Positions 48,179-57,928 are shown, numbered from the stretch's first letter. The stretch is DNA of 64,000 nt from Shewanella sp. MTB7 (GCF_027571385.1 NZ_CP085636.1:2604001-2668000), one strand, 5' to 3'. Notes: a model not told the origin generated them from the sequence alone. A program made the numbers and translations.

Positions 48179-48562
48179 TATACCAATTATATTAAGTATC
48201 TGTTCATTCAGCGGGAATTCAAAGCGCTGAATGTCAGGTCTATTTATTGCTCCTCGGTATTTGTTCCTGACAATGCTCTACCTCCTATATCCCTATAATC
48301 GTGCAATATAGACATGTACCACATCTGACCTTCATGGACGGAGGAAATGTCTCATTTTGTATGGAACAAAATAAACCATGTAGTCGTATATCTAAATCAT
48401 TCAACGCAGTATCCAGGACTTTGAAACCCGCCCTGCGGGAGGCTCTCAAATATTCCACTTCTGTTTTGACTTAAAAAGGAGTAATCATTCTTTCATCAAT
48501 GGGCCTTGTATTGAAAACTTGAGCGCCTCTGAATTGATGATATATTTAATGTAATTGGTATA
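48179..48562. mobile_element. MITE-like repeat element, about 384 bp
   Basis: The ends are inverted repeats of about 20 bp: TATACCAATTATATTAAGTA at the left (48179) and its imperfect complement ending TGTAATTGGTATA at the right (48562). Inside are hairpins CATTCAGCG/CGCTGAATG (48205-48213 with 48225-48233) and CCCGC-CCT-GCGGG (48427-48439). No open frame of useful length is present. It lies exactly between two terminators, so no gene is disturbed. The same terminal sequence occurs as a bare palindrome at 57213. Non-autonomous transposition is inferred. Confidence 0.7.
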
Positions 48563-48563
48563 G

Positions 48564-48590
48564 AAAGGCATCACAAAATGTGATGCCTTT
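48564..48590 (-). terminator. Terminator of the ABC-2 transporter pair
   Basis: AAAGGCATCACA/TGTGATGCCTTT with a 3-nt loop; the minus-strand U-run is short (UUUCUAU). Confidence 0.7.
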
Positions 48591-48630
48591 GAAAGTGCAT
48601 GAATAGCCAATATCGGTTGGTATTATAGGC

Positions 48631-49530
48631 TTAAGAGAACAACTTATCTTCCAAGCTTCTGCCTTTAAGTATGGCCCTATATCGCCAGTCATTGTGTGAA
48701 AATAATTGAAATAATTGTATTTCAAGGTTAATAACATCATCGGCAGAATAGTGAATTAAGAATTCATTTTCCTGCTTTTGAGTGACGGAGTTCACTCCAT
48801 TCAACGCTGAAATTTCATCGATAAACTGTGTTATATCGCAAGTTTGCATTGAAACTGTAATGTATTCATCGATCAAGTTTTCTTGTATGGAAACCGAACG
48901 GCCTAGTTTGCCTTGATCTAGATAGATAACTTGATCACAGAGCTTCTCTAATTCATCCAAGTTATGTGAACTGATGACAAAAGTGATAATGCCTGAAAGA
49001 GACTTAACCAGATCTCGAACAACTTTGGCGTTAGCTGGATCGAGGCCTGCCGTGGGTTCATCAAGTAATACCAGTTGAGGAGAACCAATTAATGCCTGTG
49101 CGATAGAGGCTCGCTTACTCATACCATGGCTTAACGATTGTGGCTTTTGTTCACTGACATCACTAAGTCCGACTAAGGTGAGAACTCTCATTCCTTCGTC
49201 TTTCGCTGCCTTTGCTGACAGACCTTGCAAGGTGCCAAATAAGATAAACTGACTGATTAAGTTGAGATTAGGATCTAAGGTGGCGTCTTGAGGCAGAGAA
49301 GAAACCTTGCCGAGTAAATTGGCACTGCCTGGCTTTTCTCCCATGATAGTGACGGAGCCTGAGCTAGGTAAAAGGTAGCCACACAGTAAACTAAATAAGG
49401 TTGTTTTACCTGCGCCGTTAGGACCTACGAGCGCAATAGGGGAGCCGGCTTTTAGTTCAATTGTTACCTTATTAAGGGCTTGTTTACTGCCATAAGATTT
49501 ACTTAATTGTTCACATTTAATCAAGCTCAT
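48631..49530 (-). CDS. ABC transporter ATP-binding protein (ABC-2 type)
   Basis: The 299-residue ATPase has Walker A VGPNGAGKTTLFSLL, a signature LSHGMSKRASIAQAL, Walker B LVLLDEPTAGLDPA and the switch His in ISSHNLDEL. The last 80 residues are an accessory domain of unknown role. It overlaps the upstream permease gene by 4 nt, so the two form one exporter of the CcmA/NatA class. The substrate cannot be read. Confidence 0.93.
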   Translation of the reverse strand: MSLIKCEQLSKSYGSKQALNKVTIELKAGSPIALVGPNGAGKTTLFSLLCGYLLPSSGSVTIMGEKPGSANLLGKVSSLPQDATLDPNLNLISQFILFGTLQGLSAKAAKDEGMRVLTLVGLSDVSEQKPQSLSHGMSKRASIAQALIGSPQLVLLDEPTAGLDPANAKVVRDLVKSLSGIITFVISSHNLDELEKLCDQVIYLDQGKLGRSVSIQENLIDEYITVSMQTCDITQFIDEISALNGVNSVTQKQENEFLIHYSADDVINLEIQLFQLFSHNDWRYRAILKGRSLEDKLFS

Positions 49531-50363
49531 AGTGAACTCCTCTTCATAAAGTTACGACCCAAGAATAGCAGTACAGCGGCTTGAACTAATGGGATTGGGG
49601 CATAGGCAAAGCTTCCTACCCCTTGGGTATTGATCATCATACTGAGCTGAGCTCCGGGAAGTACCCACTGCAGAAGTTCTGCAAGATAAGGGAGTTGGCT
49701 ATTAATAATGGCGATAATGATTGCACTTATTGCCCAAAAAAGAATGGCGTAAATAGTGGCTTGTCTGGCTGTGTTTGCATACAAAGAGAGGATGGCCATC
49801 ATGGCGGTATAGGGCAGTAAAATAATAAACAAATTAATGAACACTAAGGCTCCGGAAGTTAATGCTGGCAGCAGAAGTGACATATCTCTAGATATCGCCA
49901 ATATGACAGTGGCAAGTATTGTCAGTATCAGCAATAACGACTGGATTAGCATGTGACCTGTAAATCGTCCGAAAAAGATACTGTCGCGACCTGTTCGTAA
50001 AGTCAGGAAGCGGAACGTTCCTCTGTGTTTATCTGAGGCGAACTGATCTGCCGATACGAAGATGCTAAATAGCGGAAATAAGTAGAGCGCCGCTATCCAG
50101 AATATCGCCATCTCGGCGACTTCCCATTTAAACAGCTCATTAATTGAACTCTCGCCAAACATGGCGCTAATCAGTTGTTTGAACTCTTCTGTTAACAGAA
50201 AACTGGAGGCACTGCTGATAGGATAAAGAAGGATCAATAACCATACCAATGCAAAGGCGAACAGTGAGATTAAGCCTCTTGGATTAAAGAGGAGTTTTTT
50301 GAGTTCAAATTTTGCCAGTATAAGTGTGTTTCTCACCATACTGGGTGTTGTGTGAGATTCCAA
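49527..50363 (-). CDS. ABC-2 type permease
   Basis: The 278-residue inner-membrane protein has about six hydrophobic segments and the loop SADQFASDKHRGTFRFLTLRTGRD, typical of ABC-2 permeases that start ILAKFELKKLLFNPRGLI. It is translated just ahead of its ATPase. Relatives include Na+, bacitracin and cofactor exporters; function here is unknown. Confidence 0.9.
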   Translation of the reverse strand: MESHTTPSMVRNTLILAKFELKKLLFNPRGLISLFAFALVWLLILLYPISSASSFLLTEEFKQLISAMFGESSINELFKWEVAEMAIFWIAALYLFPLFSIFVSADQFASDKHRGTFRFLTLRTGRDSIFFGRFTGHMLIQSLLLILTILATVILAISRDMSLLLPALTSGALVFINLFIILLPYTAMMAILSLYANTARQATIYAILFWAISAIIIAIINSQLPYLAELLQWVLPGAQLSMMINTQGVGSFAYAPIPLVQAAVLLFLGRNFMKRSSL

Positions 50364-50551
50364 AGTATTCCCTTATTGTTTTTACGCTGATGTAGACACG
50401 ATATGAGTGAGTCTTAGCTGCCTAAATCTGGGGGTGGTGTTCATTTATGGACAAGTAGTGGGTAAAACAGTTCCATATCGTAACGTAATATGACGATAGG
50501 ATGCCAGTTTACCTGTTTGCTTAATCTAGCTGTTATGAGCTTAAGAGCACA

Positions 50552-51211
50552 TTATTCAAGTAGATCTTGGAGCGCGTCGGTTAAGCGTTTCACGTTTTGC
50601 TCCAGTACGCTGACTCTTGCAGATAACACTTCTATCTCGGTGTTATCTTGAGTTGCTACGGTTTTATCTGCTCTATTTTGAGTGGATAAAGAGACTGACT
50701 CTCCTTTGATCTGATCTGACATTAACTCTTCAAAACAAGAGTCGCGTCTTCCTGGTTCTTTTGGCAACTGATGAATCAAAGCGGGATCTTTTTGCATAAG
50801 CGAAATAAGGGCATGATCCACCTCACTTAGCTCACTGAATTGGTGTAAACGGCCGCTGCGAGTTTTTAATTCGCCAGGTGTCTGGGGTCCCCTAAGCAAT
50901 AACAAGCAGATAATAGCAAATTGAGCAGGGTTGAATTGAAGATCGCTAAATTCAGTATTACAAAACCGGTGTTTATACTTAGTGACTCGAGAACCAAAAC
51001 CAGTTTGGTCTGTGACAAGTCTTTTCTTTATTAATGAGTCGATAGCCGCCTGAGTGTCAGCTTCCGTTATTGACATAACTGGATCACGGCTTGATTTTTG
51101 ATTGCAGGCTAACATGAGCGAGTTGAGCGATAAGGGGTATTGATCTGGAGTGGTGATCTCTTTTTCAAGCAGACAACCAATGACTCTAGCTTCCTGAAGC
51201 GATAAATTCAT
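50552..51211 (-). CDS. yceH: YceH family protein (DUF480)
   Basis: The 219-residue protein begins [30 protein letters not shown], the diagnostic start of YceH, and has [21 protein letters not shown], a winged-helix-like repeat. The C-terminus is a coiled coil ([19 protein letters not shown]). Function is unknown; the two winged helices suggest DNA binding. An intrinsic terminator hairpin ends only about 15 nt before its start codon, which is unusual. Confidence 0.93.
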   Translation of the reverse strand: MNLSLQEARVIGCLLEKEITTPDQYPLSLNSLMLACNQKSSRDPVMSITEADTQAAIDSLIKKRLVTDQTGFGSRVTKYKHRFCNTEFSDLQFNPAQFAIICLLLLRGPQTPGELKTRSGRLHQFSELSEVDHALISLMQKDPALIHQLPKEPGRRDSCFEELMSDQIKGESVSLSTQNRADKTVATQDNTEIEVLSARVSVLEQNVKRLTDALQDLLE

Positions 51212-51225
51212 TTTTGATGATCCAT

Positions 51226-51264
51226 AAAAAAAGCATGACTTTGTTATAACAGAGTCATGCTTTT
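51226..51264 (-). terminator. Terminator between the CvfB-like gene and yceH, abutting the yceH start
   Basis: AAAGCATGACT pairs with AGTCATGCTTT, with extra inner pairing TGT/ACA; on the minus strand a seven-U tract follows and ends about 15 nt before the yceH ATG. The plus strand also has a UUUU run. Confidence 0.85.
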
Positions 51265-51322
51265 AATCAAAGGGGGTAATGCTAGATATCACCCTACTGC
51301 TTGATAACTAACCAAACTCCCT

Positions 51323-52162
51323 TTAATCTTGGTCAACCAATCTGATTCCATCGATAGCGATGGTGATCTGTTTGGCTTTATACAAACCACCAATGCTCTT
51401 CTTGAAAGCTTTCTTACTCATAGATAGCTTGGCGTATATGGTATCTGCATCAGTCTTATCATTTAATGGTAGAAAACCACCCGCTTGTTTAAGCTTAAAC
51501 ATGATCGTAGTTGAATGCTTATCAAGCTCTTCCTTGACCCCTTTTTGCAACATAAGGTCAATTTTGTCATCAGAGCGAACTTGTTTAACGAAGCCTTTCA
51601 TTCGTTGGCCAAAGCTCAGTGTACGGAACACTTCATTCTTAAAAATTACGCCCCAATGACTGTGATTAATTATCGCCTTGTAACCGAGATCCGTCGTCCC
51701 ACCAATAATGAGATTTACCTCTTCGCCTGCATCATAAGGTGGTGGTGCTCTGTCGAGAAATCTATCGATTTTTGAAGAGGCGACGATGCGGTCATCGACG
51801 TGACTTTGGTAGATGTAGACAAGGTAAGAGCGGCCTTCCTCTATTTCACGGTGCTGTTCCCCAAAAGGAAGTAATAAGTCTTTGTCTAAACCCCAGTTTA
51901 AAAAAGCACCAAATTGTCCAGTAGAGACGGCTTCTAAATAGGCAAACTGGCCGACTTCAGCTAAAGGTTTACGTGTGGTAGCAATGAGCTTATCTTCTGA
52001 ATCCAGATAGATAAATACCTCTAGCATGTCGCCTAAGTTACACCCTTTTGGCATGACCTTGGTCGGTAGCAGTATTTGACCTAGTTCCTGTCCATCTAAA
52101 TAAACGCCAAATTCAACGATTTTAACGACTTCAAGTGTGCTGGTTTTGCCTATCTGTATCAT
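51323..52162 (-). CDS. CvfB/YitL-like S1-domain RNA-binding protein
   Basis: The 279-residue protein consists of three S1-like modules (VKIVEFGVYLDGQELGQILLP; AVSTGQFGAFLNWGLDKDLLLP; IGGTTDLGYKAIINHSHWGVIF) and a C-terminal winged helix (MFKLKQAGGFLPLNDKT, LSMSKKAFKKSIGGLYKAKQI). This is the CvfB architecture, an RNA-binding regulator of virulence in staphylococci. The role in this organism is not known. It is divergent from speA. Confidence 0.9.
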   Translation of the reverse strand: MIQIGKTSTLEVVKIVEFGVYLDGQELGQILLPTKVMPKGCNLGDMLEVFIYLDSEDKLIATTRKPLAEVGQFAYLEAVSTGQFGAFLNWGLDKDLLLPFGEQHREIEEGRSYLVYIYQSHVDDRIVASSKIDRFLDRAPPPYDAGEEVNLIIGGTTDLGYKAIINHSHWGVIFKNEVFRTLSFGQRMKGFVKQVRSDDKIDLMLQKGVKEELDKHSTTIMFKLKQAGGFLPLNDKTDADTIYAKLSMSKKAFKKSIGGLYKAKQITIAIDGIRLVDQD

Positions 52163-52554
52163 GTGATTCTCAATTGCTGACGGTATATCTTCGATTGCGG
52201 ATTATAGTGGAAAAAATGCCAATAATCTTGCGATGATTTAGTGCTAATGTCAGTTTTTGCTTAAAAATGGCGTATTAGCAGCCACATTTAAAAAATTCCA
52301 TGTTAATGTTGGCCCTGTTATTCGTAAACTTAACAGTGGTTATGCGATAAATTAGTCTTGCATAATCATCGTTTGGGGTGTTTAATTGCGCCCCATTTTT
52401 ATTGGTTTAATGACTGTTGCCTCAATCTGTTACTCAGGTTGTAATTGAGACTGAGTGAGTTAATAAAGGTCACTGGCACTGGTCCTTGGTCTAAATCGAT
52501 GTGAACTAATGATGAATTAGGTTACGTCCTATGACTATTTATAGGTTTAATGAT
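52163..52554. promoter_or_regulatory. Divergent control region and speA leader
   Basis: The region holds the promoters of the CvfB-like gene and speA, which I cannot place with confidence. Its main feature is a plus-strand intrinsic terminator listed separately. The sequence ATGACTATTTATAGG at 52531 is an upstream in-frame start for SpeA that I do not favour. Confidence 0.5.
52374..52402 (+). terminator. Intrinsic terminator-like hairpin in the speA leader
   Basis: TGGGGTG (52374-52380) pairs with CGCCCCA (52389-52395) across an 8-nt loop and is followed by TTTTTATT. On the minus strand it has a mismatch and no U-run, so it is directed toward speA, about 155 nt before the ATG. Confidence 0.75.
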
Positions 52555-54468
52555 ATGAGTAATTGGTCTATTAATGATGCTCGCACAGGGTATAACGTTA
52601 ATTATTGGAGTCAGGGGCTCTATGGCATCAGTGACGAAGGTGAAGCTACTGTTTCGCCTGATCCATCTCGACCTGAGTGCAGTATCGGACTCAATGAACT
52701 GGCAAAGGATATGGTTAATTCAGGTGTCGCCCTACCTGTGTTGGTTAGATTCCCGCAGATTTTGCATCACAGAGTCAATAGCGTATGCCAGGCGTTCAAC
52801 CAAGCAATACAAAAGTATCAATATCAAGCGGACTATCTGTTAGTTTATCCTATTAAAGTCAATCAACAGCAAACGGTTGTTGAGGAAATTTTGGCAAGTC
52901 AGGTTGAGAAAGAAGTACCTCAATTGGGCTTAGAAGCAGGCAGTAAACCTGAGTTGATGGCCGTATTGGCTATGGCACAGAAAGCGAGTTCAGTGATCAT
53001 CTGTAACGGATATAAGGATATTGAATATATCCGTCTTGCATTGATTGGTGAAAAACTCGGTCATAAAGTTTATATCGTGCTCGAAAAGCTGTCTGAGCTT
53101 AAAACGGTACTAGAAGAATCTAAAAAACTGGGCGTAACGCCCCGTCTGGGTTTACGCGTACGCCTTGCGTTTCAAGGCAAAGGAAAATGGCAAGCCAGTG
53201 GTGGTGAGAAGTCTAAATTTGGGCTTTCAGCTTCGCAGGTATTAACTGTAATTGAGTCTTTAAAGCATGAAGATATGCTGGACTCTCTGCAATTATTGCA
53301 TTTCCATTTAGGCTCTCAAATTGCTAATATTCGTGATATTCGCCAAGGTGTGAGTGAAGCGGGGCGTTTTTATTGTGAGCTGCAAAAGCTCGGTACTAAC
53401 GTTAAATGCTTCGATGTCGGTGGTGGACTTGCTGTCGATTATGACGGTACCCGCAGTCAGAACTCAAGTTCGATGAACTATGGCTTAACTGAGTACGCAA
53501 ATAATATTGTCAGTGTGTTGACCGACCTTTGCAACGAATACGAACAGCCGATGCCGAGAATTATCTCAGAATCTGGCCGTTATCTGACAGCGCATCATGC
53601 TGTATTGATCACTGATGTTATTGGTATAGAAGCTTACAAACCTGAAGATATTCAACCTCCATCTGAAGATGCTCCGCAGTTATTGCAGAATATGTGGCAA
53701 TCTTGGAACGAGATCAGTGGCAGGGCAGATCAACGTGCTTTAATTGAGATTTACCACGATTGCCAGAGCGATTTGACGGAAGTTCACTCCCTGTTTGCTT
53801 TAGGTCAATTGAGTTTAACTGAGCGTGCTTGGGCTGAGCAGGTAAACTTGAGGCTTTGTCATGAGCTTCAAGGTGTGATGAGCAGTAAATATCGCTTCCA
53901 CCGTCCTATTATCGATGAATTGACAGAAAAGTTAGCCGATAAATTTTTCGTTAATTTTTCTTTGTTTCAATCTCTACCTGATGCTTGGGGTATCGATCAG
54001 GTGTTCCCGATCATGCCGCTTTCTGGTCTTGATAAAGCGCCAGAGCGTCGTGCTGTGATATTGGACATCACCTGTGATTCCGATGGCACCATAGATCAAT
54101 ATGTTGATGGCCAAGGCATTGAAACGACACTGCCAGTACCGGCATGGAGTGCAGAGAGCCCTTACCTTATTGGCTTTTTCCTTGTGGGCGCATACCAAGA
54201 GATTTTAGGTGATATGCATAACCTATTTGGGGATACAAACTCTGCAGTTATTCGCTTAGATGATGATGGTCGTACTAACATTGAGTCGGTATTAGCCGGT
54301 GATACGGTGGCAGATGTGCTGAGATACGTTAATTTAGATGCCGTATCATTTATGCGCACTTATGAAGAGTTAGTGAACAAGCATATTCAGGAAGATGAGA
54401 GAGCACATATACTTGAAGAGCTGCAATTGGGCTTAAAAGGGTATACCTATCTTGAAGATTTCTCATAA
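52555..54468 (+). CDS. speA: Biosynthetic arginine decarboxylase
   Basis: The 637-residue PLP enzyme turns arginine into agmatine. It has the PLP lysine in [49 protein letters not shown], the glycine loop [31 protein letters not shown] and the active-site Cys in [16 protein letters not shown]. Two in-frame ATG codons exist (52531 and 52555); the second gives the N-terminus [18 protein letters not shown] with AGGT 9 nt upstream. With the downstream speB it makes putrescine from arginine through agmatine. Confidence 0.97.
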   Translation: MSNWSINDARTGYNVNYWSQGLYGISDEGEATVSPDPSRPECSIGLNELAKDMVNSGVALPVLVRFPQILHHRVNSVCQAFNQAIQKYQYQADYLLVYPIKVNQQQTVVEEILASQVEKEVPQLGLEAGSKPELMAVLAMAQKASSVIICNGYKDIEYIRLALIGEKLGHKVYIVLEKLSELKTVLEESKKLGVTPRLGLRVRLAFQGKGKWQASGGEKSKFGLSASQVLTVIESLKHEDMLDSLQLLHFHLGSQIANIRDIRQGVSEAGRFYCELQKLGTNVKCFDVGGGLAVDYDGTRSQNSSSMNYGLTEYANNIVSVLTDLCNEYEQPMPRIISESGRYLTAHHAVLITDVIGIEAYKPEDIQPPSEDAPQLLQNMWQSWNEISGRADQRALIEIYHDCQSDLTEVHSLFALGQLSLTERAWAEQVNLRLCHELQGVMSSKYRFHRPIIDELTEKLADKFFVNFSLFQSLPDAWGIDQVFPIMPLSGLDKAPERRAVILDITCDSDGTIDQYVDGQGIETTLPVPAWSAESPYLIGFFLVGAYQEILGDMHNLFGDTNSAVIRLDDDGRTNIESVLAGDTVADVLRYVNLDAVSFMRTYEELVNKHIQEDERAHILEELQLGLKGYTYLEDFS

Positions 54469-54541
54469 AAATTAATTATATACTCTATCGTATCTAGATA
54501 AATCAGGCCCGTTAAGGGCTTGATATTGGGTAAGCCTACAG

Positions 54542-55471
54542 ATGTTTTTTGAAGGGTCAGAAAAAAGAGTAGAAGTACGAGTATCGACTTCAACAAATTC
54601 GTTACGTCTTCTCGATGATAAGTTTTGGGTTGACGTGGTAGCCAGTGCTAATGCAGAAATACTCTCGAAAATGAGTAATGAGTTCTGTGATGCCTATTTA
54701 CTTAGCGAGTCTTGCTTATTTGTCTGGGACGATAAGTTGTTAATGTTGACCTGTGGTAACACAAGGTTAATTGATGCGGTGATCTTATGTGTCGATAAAC
54801 TGGGGCTGTTAGCGATAGCTTCTGTCACTTACCAACGTAAGAGTGAATACCTTTCCCATTTGCAAGCCAGCTGTTTTAGTGAAGATCTTTTACGACTTAG
54901 GTCTAAATTGTCCGGTGCTGCATATCGGATCGGTCATTTAGATACCCATCATCATTATCTCTTTGCTACAGAAACGGTTTGTCCTGCGCTTGTGCCAAAA
55001 TCCAATAATGAGCTGCTTATGTACCATATAAAAGGGGCGGTGGCTGATTATCTTAGGAGTGACAGGCAGAGTTGTGAACAGATCCGCCAGATGTTAGGAC
55101 TCGAAGCATTATTTCCGAGTTTTACCTTTGATGATCATTTGTTTAGTCCCTTCGGTTACTCAATAAATGGCCTGTGGGAGGATAAATATATGACTATTCA
55201 TATTACTCCTCAGGAGCAGAGTTCTTATGTGAGCATTGAAACTAACTTGCACTCGGAACTAATAGTGTTCAATATATTCTCCGCTCTGTTGAATAAATTA
55301 AACCCTCAAAGCTGGGATGTGATTAGTTTCAATAGCGAGGTAGTGACAGATGGTTTTCCACCTTATTTTTCGGTGGCCAGCTGTATTCTGCCAATTAACG
55401 ACAATGATACGGTACAGTTCAATCAATATCAGCAGTTAAAAAGTGAAGTGCTGCTGCCTGAATTGTTATAA
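54542..55471 (+). CDS. S-adenosylmethionine decarboxylase, eukaryotic type (pyruvoyl proenzyme)
   Basis: The 309-residue protein resembles eukaryotic AdoMetDC rather than bacterial SpeD. The N-terminus FFEGSEKRVEV matches FFEGTEK of human AMD1, including both Glu residues (Glu4, Glu7). The proenzyme cleavage site is YLLSESCLFV with Ser57 as pyruvoyl precursor; Cys71 (LTCG) follows at the same 14-residue distance as human Ser68-Cys82. Ser207 (FSPFGYSING) and His220 (TIHITPQ) match human Ser229 and His243. One difference: the ribose-binding Glu (human Glu247) is Gln224, with Glu225 next. It lies 73 bp after speA and 18 bp before speB, so it probably acts in polyamine synthesis, giving decarboxylated AdoMet, or an altered substrate. 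The similarity is from memory, unaligned by software. Confidence 0.85.
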   Translation: MFFEGSEKRVEVRVSTSTNSLRLLDDKFWVDVVASANAEILSKMSNEFCDAYLLSESCLFVWDDKLLMLTCGNTRLIDAVILCVDKLGLLAIASVTYQRKSEYLSHLQASCFSEDLLRLRSKLSGAAYRIGHLDTHHHYLFATETVCPALVPKSNNELLMYHIKGAVADYLRSDRQSCEQIRQMLGLEALFPSFTFDDHLFSPFGYSINGLWEDKYMTIHITPQEQSSYVSIETNLHSELIVFNIFSALLNKLNPQSWDVISFNSEVVTDGFPPYFSVASCILPINDNDTVQFNQYQQLKSEVLLPELL

Positions 55472-55489
55472 CAATATTACGGAGGTTTT

Positions 55490-56419
55490 ATGACCACAAT
55501 TGCTGACAAGCCCGATTACTCTCTTTATTCCAATGCATTTGGTTATTTAAGACAGCCATTAGATTTCAATCCAATAAAGAGCGATGCTGATGTTGTTGTT
55601 TTAGGTTTGCCGTTCGACATGGCAACGACTGGACGTTCTGGTGGGCGCATGGGCCCTGGTGCAATACGTCAAGCATCGGTTAACCTTGCTTGGGAAGAGA
55701 CGCGTTGGCCATGGGATTTTAAGCTAAGTGAACACCTAAAGATTGTTGATGCGGGCGATCTGGTTTATGACTGTGGTGATTCGGCTGATTTTACTAAAAG
55801 AGTTGAAGACTTTGCTACGGCTATTGTTGAGTCTGGCAAAGCCATGCTTAGTTTCGGTGGTGATCACTTCGTGACTTTGCCGTTGCTTCGTGCTCATTAT
55901 AAGACACACGGCAAGATGGCTTTATTACATTTTGATGCTCACACTGATACATACAGTCAAGGTAGTCAGTATGATCACGGCACCATGTTTTTCCACGCGC
56001 CAAAAGAGGGCATAATCGACGCAGATCATTCTATCCAGATTGGCATTCGTACCGAATATAATCGTGATGATCATGCTTTTAAAGTGATCGATGCTGCGAC
56101 AGCCAATGATCTGAGTGCTGATGAGATAGTTGCTCAAATTATCGAACGAATTGGTGATTTGCCACTGTACATTACTTTTGATATCGATTGTCTTGATCCT
56201 GCTTTTGCGCCTGGTACTGGAACACCAGTGTGTGGCGGCTTAACCAGCGATAAAGCGATGAAGATCATTCGTGGTCTTGCTGGCGTAAATGTCGTTGGGA
56301 TGGATGTTGTGGAAGTAGCACCTGCTTATGATCATGCTGAAATTACAGCATTAGCTGGGGCGACATTAGGCCTTGAGATGTTGCACATTTGGGCTGAAGC
56401 ACATAAACGTAACAAATAA
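55490..56419 (+). CDS. speB: Agmatinase
   Basis: The 309-residue ureohydrolase has the Mn-site motifs [24 protein letters not shown] and [19 protein letters not shown] and the start region [25 protein letters not shown]. It converts agmatine to putrescine and urea, completing the arginine route begun by SpeA. A strong ribosome binding site (GGAGG) precedes the ATG. The agmatinase call over guanidinobutyrase or arginase rests on the speA link. Confidence 0.94.
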   Translation: MTTIADKPDYSLYSNAFGYLRQPLDFNPIKSDADVVVLGLPFDMATTGRSGGRMGPGAIRQASVNLAWEETRWPWDFKLSEHLKIVDAGDLVYDCGDSADFTKRVEDFATAIVESGKAMLSFGGDHFVTLPLLRAHYKTHGKMALLHFDAHTDTYSQGSQYDHGTMFFHAPKEGIIDADHSIQIGIRTEYNRDDHAFKVIDAATANDLSADEIVAQIIERIGDLPLYITFDIDCLDPAFAPGTGTPVCGGLTSDKAMKIIRGLAGVNVVGMDVVEVAPAYDHAEITALAGATLGLEMLHIWAEAHKRNK

Positions 56420-56456
56420 CCTACTGCTTGTTCCTATGGATTAAGGATAGAGAAAA

Positions 56457-57098
56457 ATGTCAAAGCTGAGTGATGTCAGGCGAGAATATTCTTTAGGGGA
56501 TCTTCACCGAGAAGTCCTTCCTGATGATCCTATGAGTTTATTCTCTAAGTGGATGGAGGAGGCGAGAGACTCTGAGTTATTGAGTGATCCCACCGCCATG
56601 TCCGTTGCGACGGTAGATGGAAATGGTCAACCTTTTCAAAGGATTGTTTTGCTAAAAAGGTTTGATGAAGAGGGGTTTGTTTTCTTTACCAATCTAGAAA
56701 GTCGAAAATCACAACAGATAGCACATAACTCCAAGGTGAGTTTATTGTTTCCTTGGCATGCTCTAGAGAGGCAAGTCGCGATTACTGGTGAAGCGGAAGC
56801 ATTATCGACAGCAGAGGTGCTCAAGTATTTCATTACTCGGCCAAAAGAGAGTCAGATAGCAGCTTGGGTCTCTAAACAATCAAGTAAAATATCTGCGAGG
56901 CAAGTCCTCGAGAGCAAATATGCAGAAATGAAGGCTAAGTTCCATCAAGGAGAAGTGCCTTTGCCTAAGTTTTGGGGCGGCTATTTAGTCAGACCCTCAA
57001 GCATTGAGTTTTGGCAAGGGGGTGAACGTCGATTGCACGATCGTTTCATCTATTCAAAAGAGCAAGCTAACTGGGATATCTCAAGGCTTGCACCTTAA
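56457..57098 (+). CDS. pdxH: Pyridoxamine 5'-phosphate oxidase
   Basis: The 213-residue FMN enzyme makes pyridoxal phosphate, the cofactor of SpeA and PabC. It has [68 protein letters not shown] and the C-terminal RLAP. The length is near that of E. coli PdxH (218). It follows speB by 37 bp and ends at a strong hairpin, so it may share the polyamine transcript. Confidence 0.97.
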   Translation: MSKLSDVRREYSLGDLHREVLPDDPMSLFSKWMEEARDSELLSDPTAMSVATVDGNGQPFQRIVLLKRFDEEGFVFFTNLESRKSQQIAHNSKVSLLFPWHALERQVAITGEAEALSTAEVLKYFITRPKESQIAAWVSKQSSKISARQVLESKYAEMKAKFHQGEVPLPKFWGGYLVRPSSIEFWQGGERRLHDRFIYSKEQANWDISRLAP

Positions 57099-57116
57099 TT
57101 CCTAATTAACAAACTT

Positions 57117-57148
57117 AAAGGAGGGACGGTGAAAACAGTCCCTCCTTT
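57117..57148 (+). terminator. Hairpin terminator after pdxH
   Basis: AAAGGAGGGAC pairs with GTCCCTCCTTT across a 10-nt loop; the U-run after it is short (UUU), but the stem is strong. Confidence 0.75.
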
Positions 57149-57212
57149 CCATTGCCGTCATTGTAGCGATTTCATTCTTACTGTTAGAGTATTCTTCCTG
57201 CCAAAAGTGACT

Positions 57213-57243
57213 ATACCAATTACATTAAATATGTAATTGGTAT
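57213..57243. repeat. Bare palindrome matching the MITE ends
   Basis: ATACCAATTACAT and ATGTAATTGGTAT flank TAAAT. These arms equal the terminal repeats of the element at 48179-48562, brought together with no interior. It sits between pdxH and the YceI gene. Confidence 0.9.
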
Positions 57244-57352
57244 TACACAAGCCAAGCTTCACTTTTATTTAGCTGCATTCCCATTTACATTCTGCTAATT
57301 AGATTTATATACTGTGAGCCACATCTCCTCAGTTATATTTTAAGGAACAGAT

Positions 57353-57928
57353 ATGAAACGAATAGTTATAACACTTATTCTCGGAACGCTTAGCTTCATG
57401 ACTTCGGCTACCCCATGGATAATTGATAATGAAGCTTCTGACATTAACTTTATTACAACAAAGAAAGTTAACTTTTCAGAAGTGCATGAATTTACGTCTT
57501 TCTCTGGTAGTTTGAATAGTAAAGGGGGGTTTGAACTTGCTATTGATCTGGCGAGTGTATGGACCAATGTTGCAATCCGAGATACTCGAATGAGAGAGAT
57601 GTTGTTTGAAGTTGCTTCTTTTCCCAAATTAATGCTTAAGGCTAACATCTCAATGGTTGCATTAGATAAGATAAACATCGGTTCTAGTGCGAAGATGAAA
57701 GTCGATGCTAATCTATCTTTTCATGGTAAAACACAAGCAATTCCAATGACGGTGAATGTTATTAGGCTTAATGAGAGTGAGCTTATAGTGGTGAGTGTTC
57801 AACCTGTGATAATTAATGCAGAACAGTTTGGTCTTTCAAGGGGGGTTGAAAAGTTACGAGAGATAGCTGGACTGACTTCTATTGGACATTCAGTACCCGT
57901 ATCTTTCATATTGGACTTAACCCGTTAA
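57353..57928 (+). CDS. YceI family periplasmic protein
   Basis: The 191-residue protein has a signal peptide (MKRIVITLILGTLSFMTSAT) and a YceI lipocalin-like barrel: WIIDNEASDINFITTKK, NVAIRDTRMREMLFEVASFP and DANLSFHGKTQAIPMTVNV. YceI proteins bind long-chain isoprenoids or amides in the periplasm; the ligand here is unknown. It is a single gene with AAGGAA before the ATG. Confidence 0.93.
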   Translation: MKRIVITLILGTLSFMTSATPWIIDNEASDINFITTKKVNFSEVHEFTSFSGSLNSKGGFELAIDLASVWTNVAIRDTRMREMLFEVASFPKLMLKANISMVALDKINIGSSAKMKVDANLSFHGKTQAIPMTVNVIRLNESELIVVSVQPVIINAEQFGLSRGVEKLREIAGLTSIGHSVPVSFILDLTR

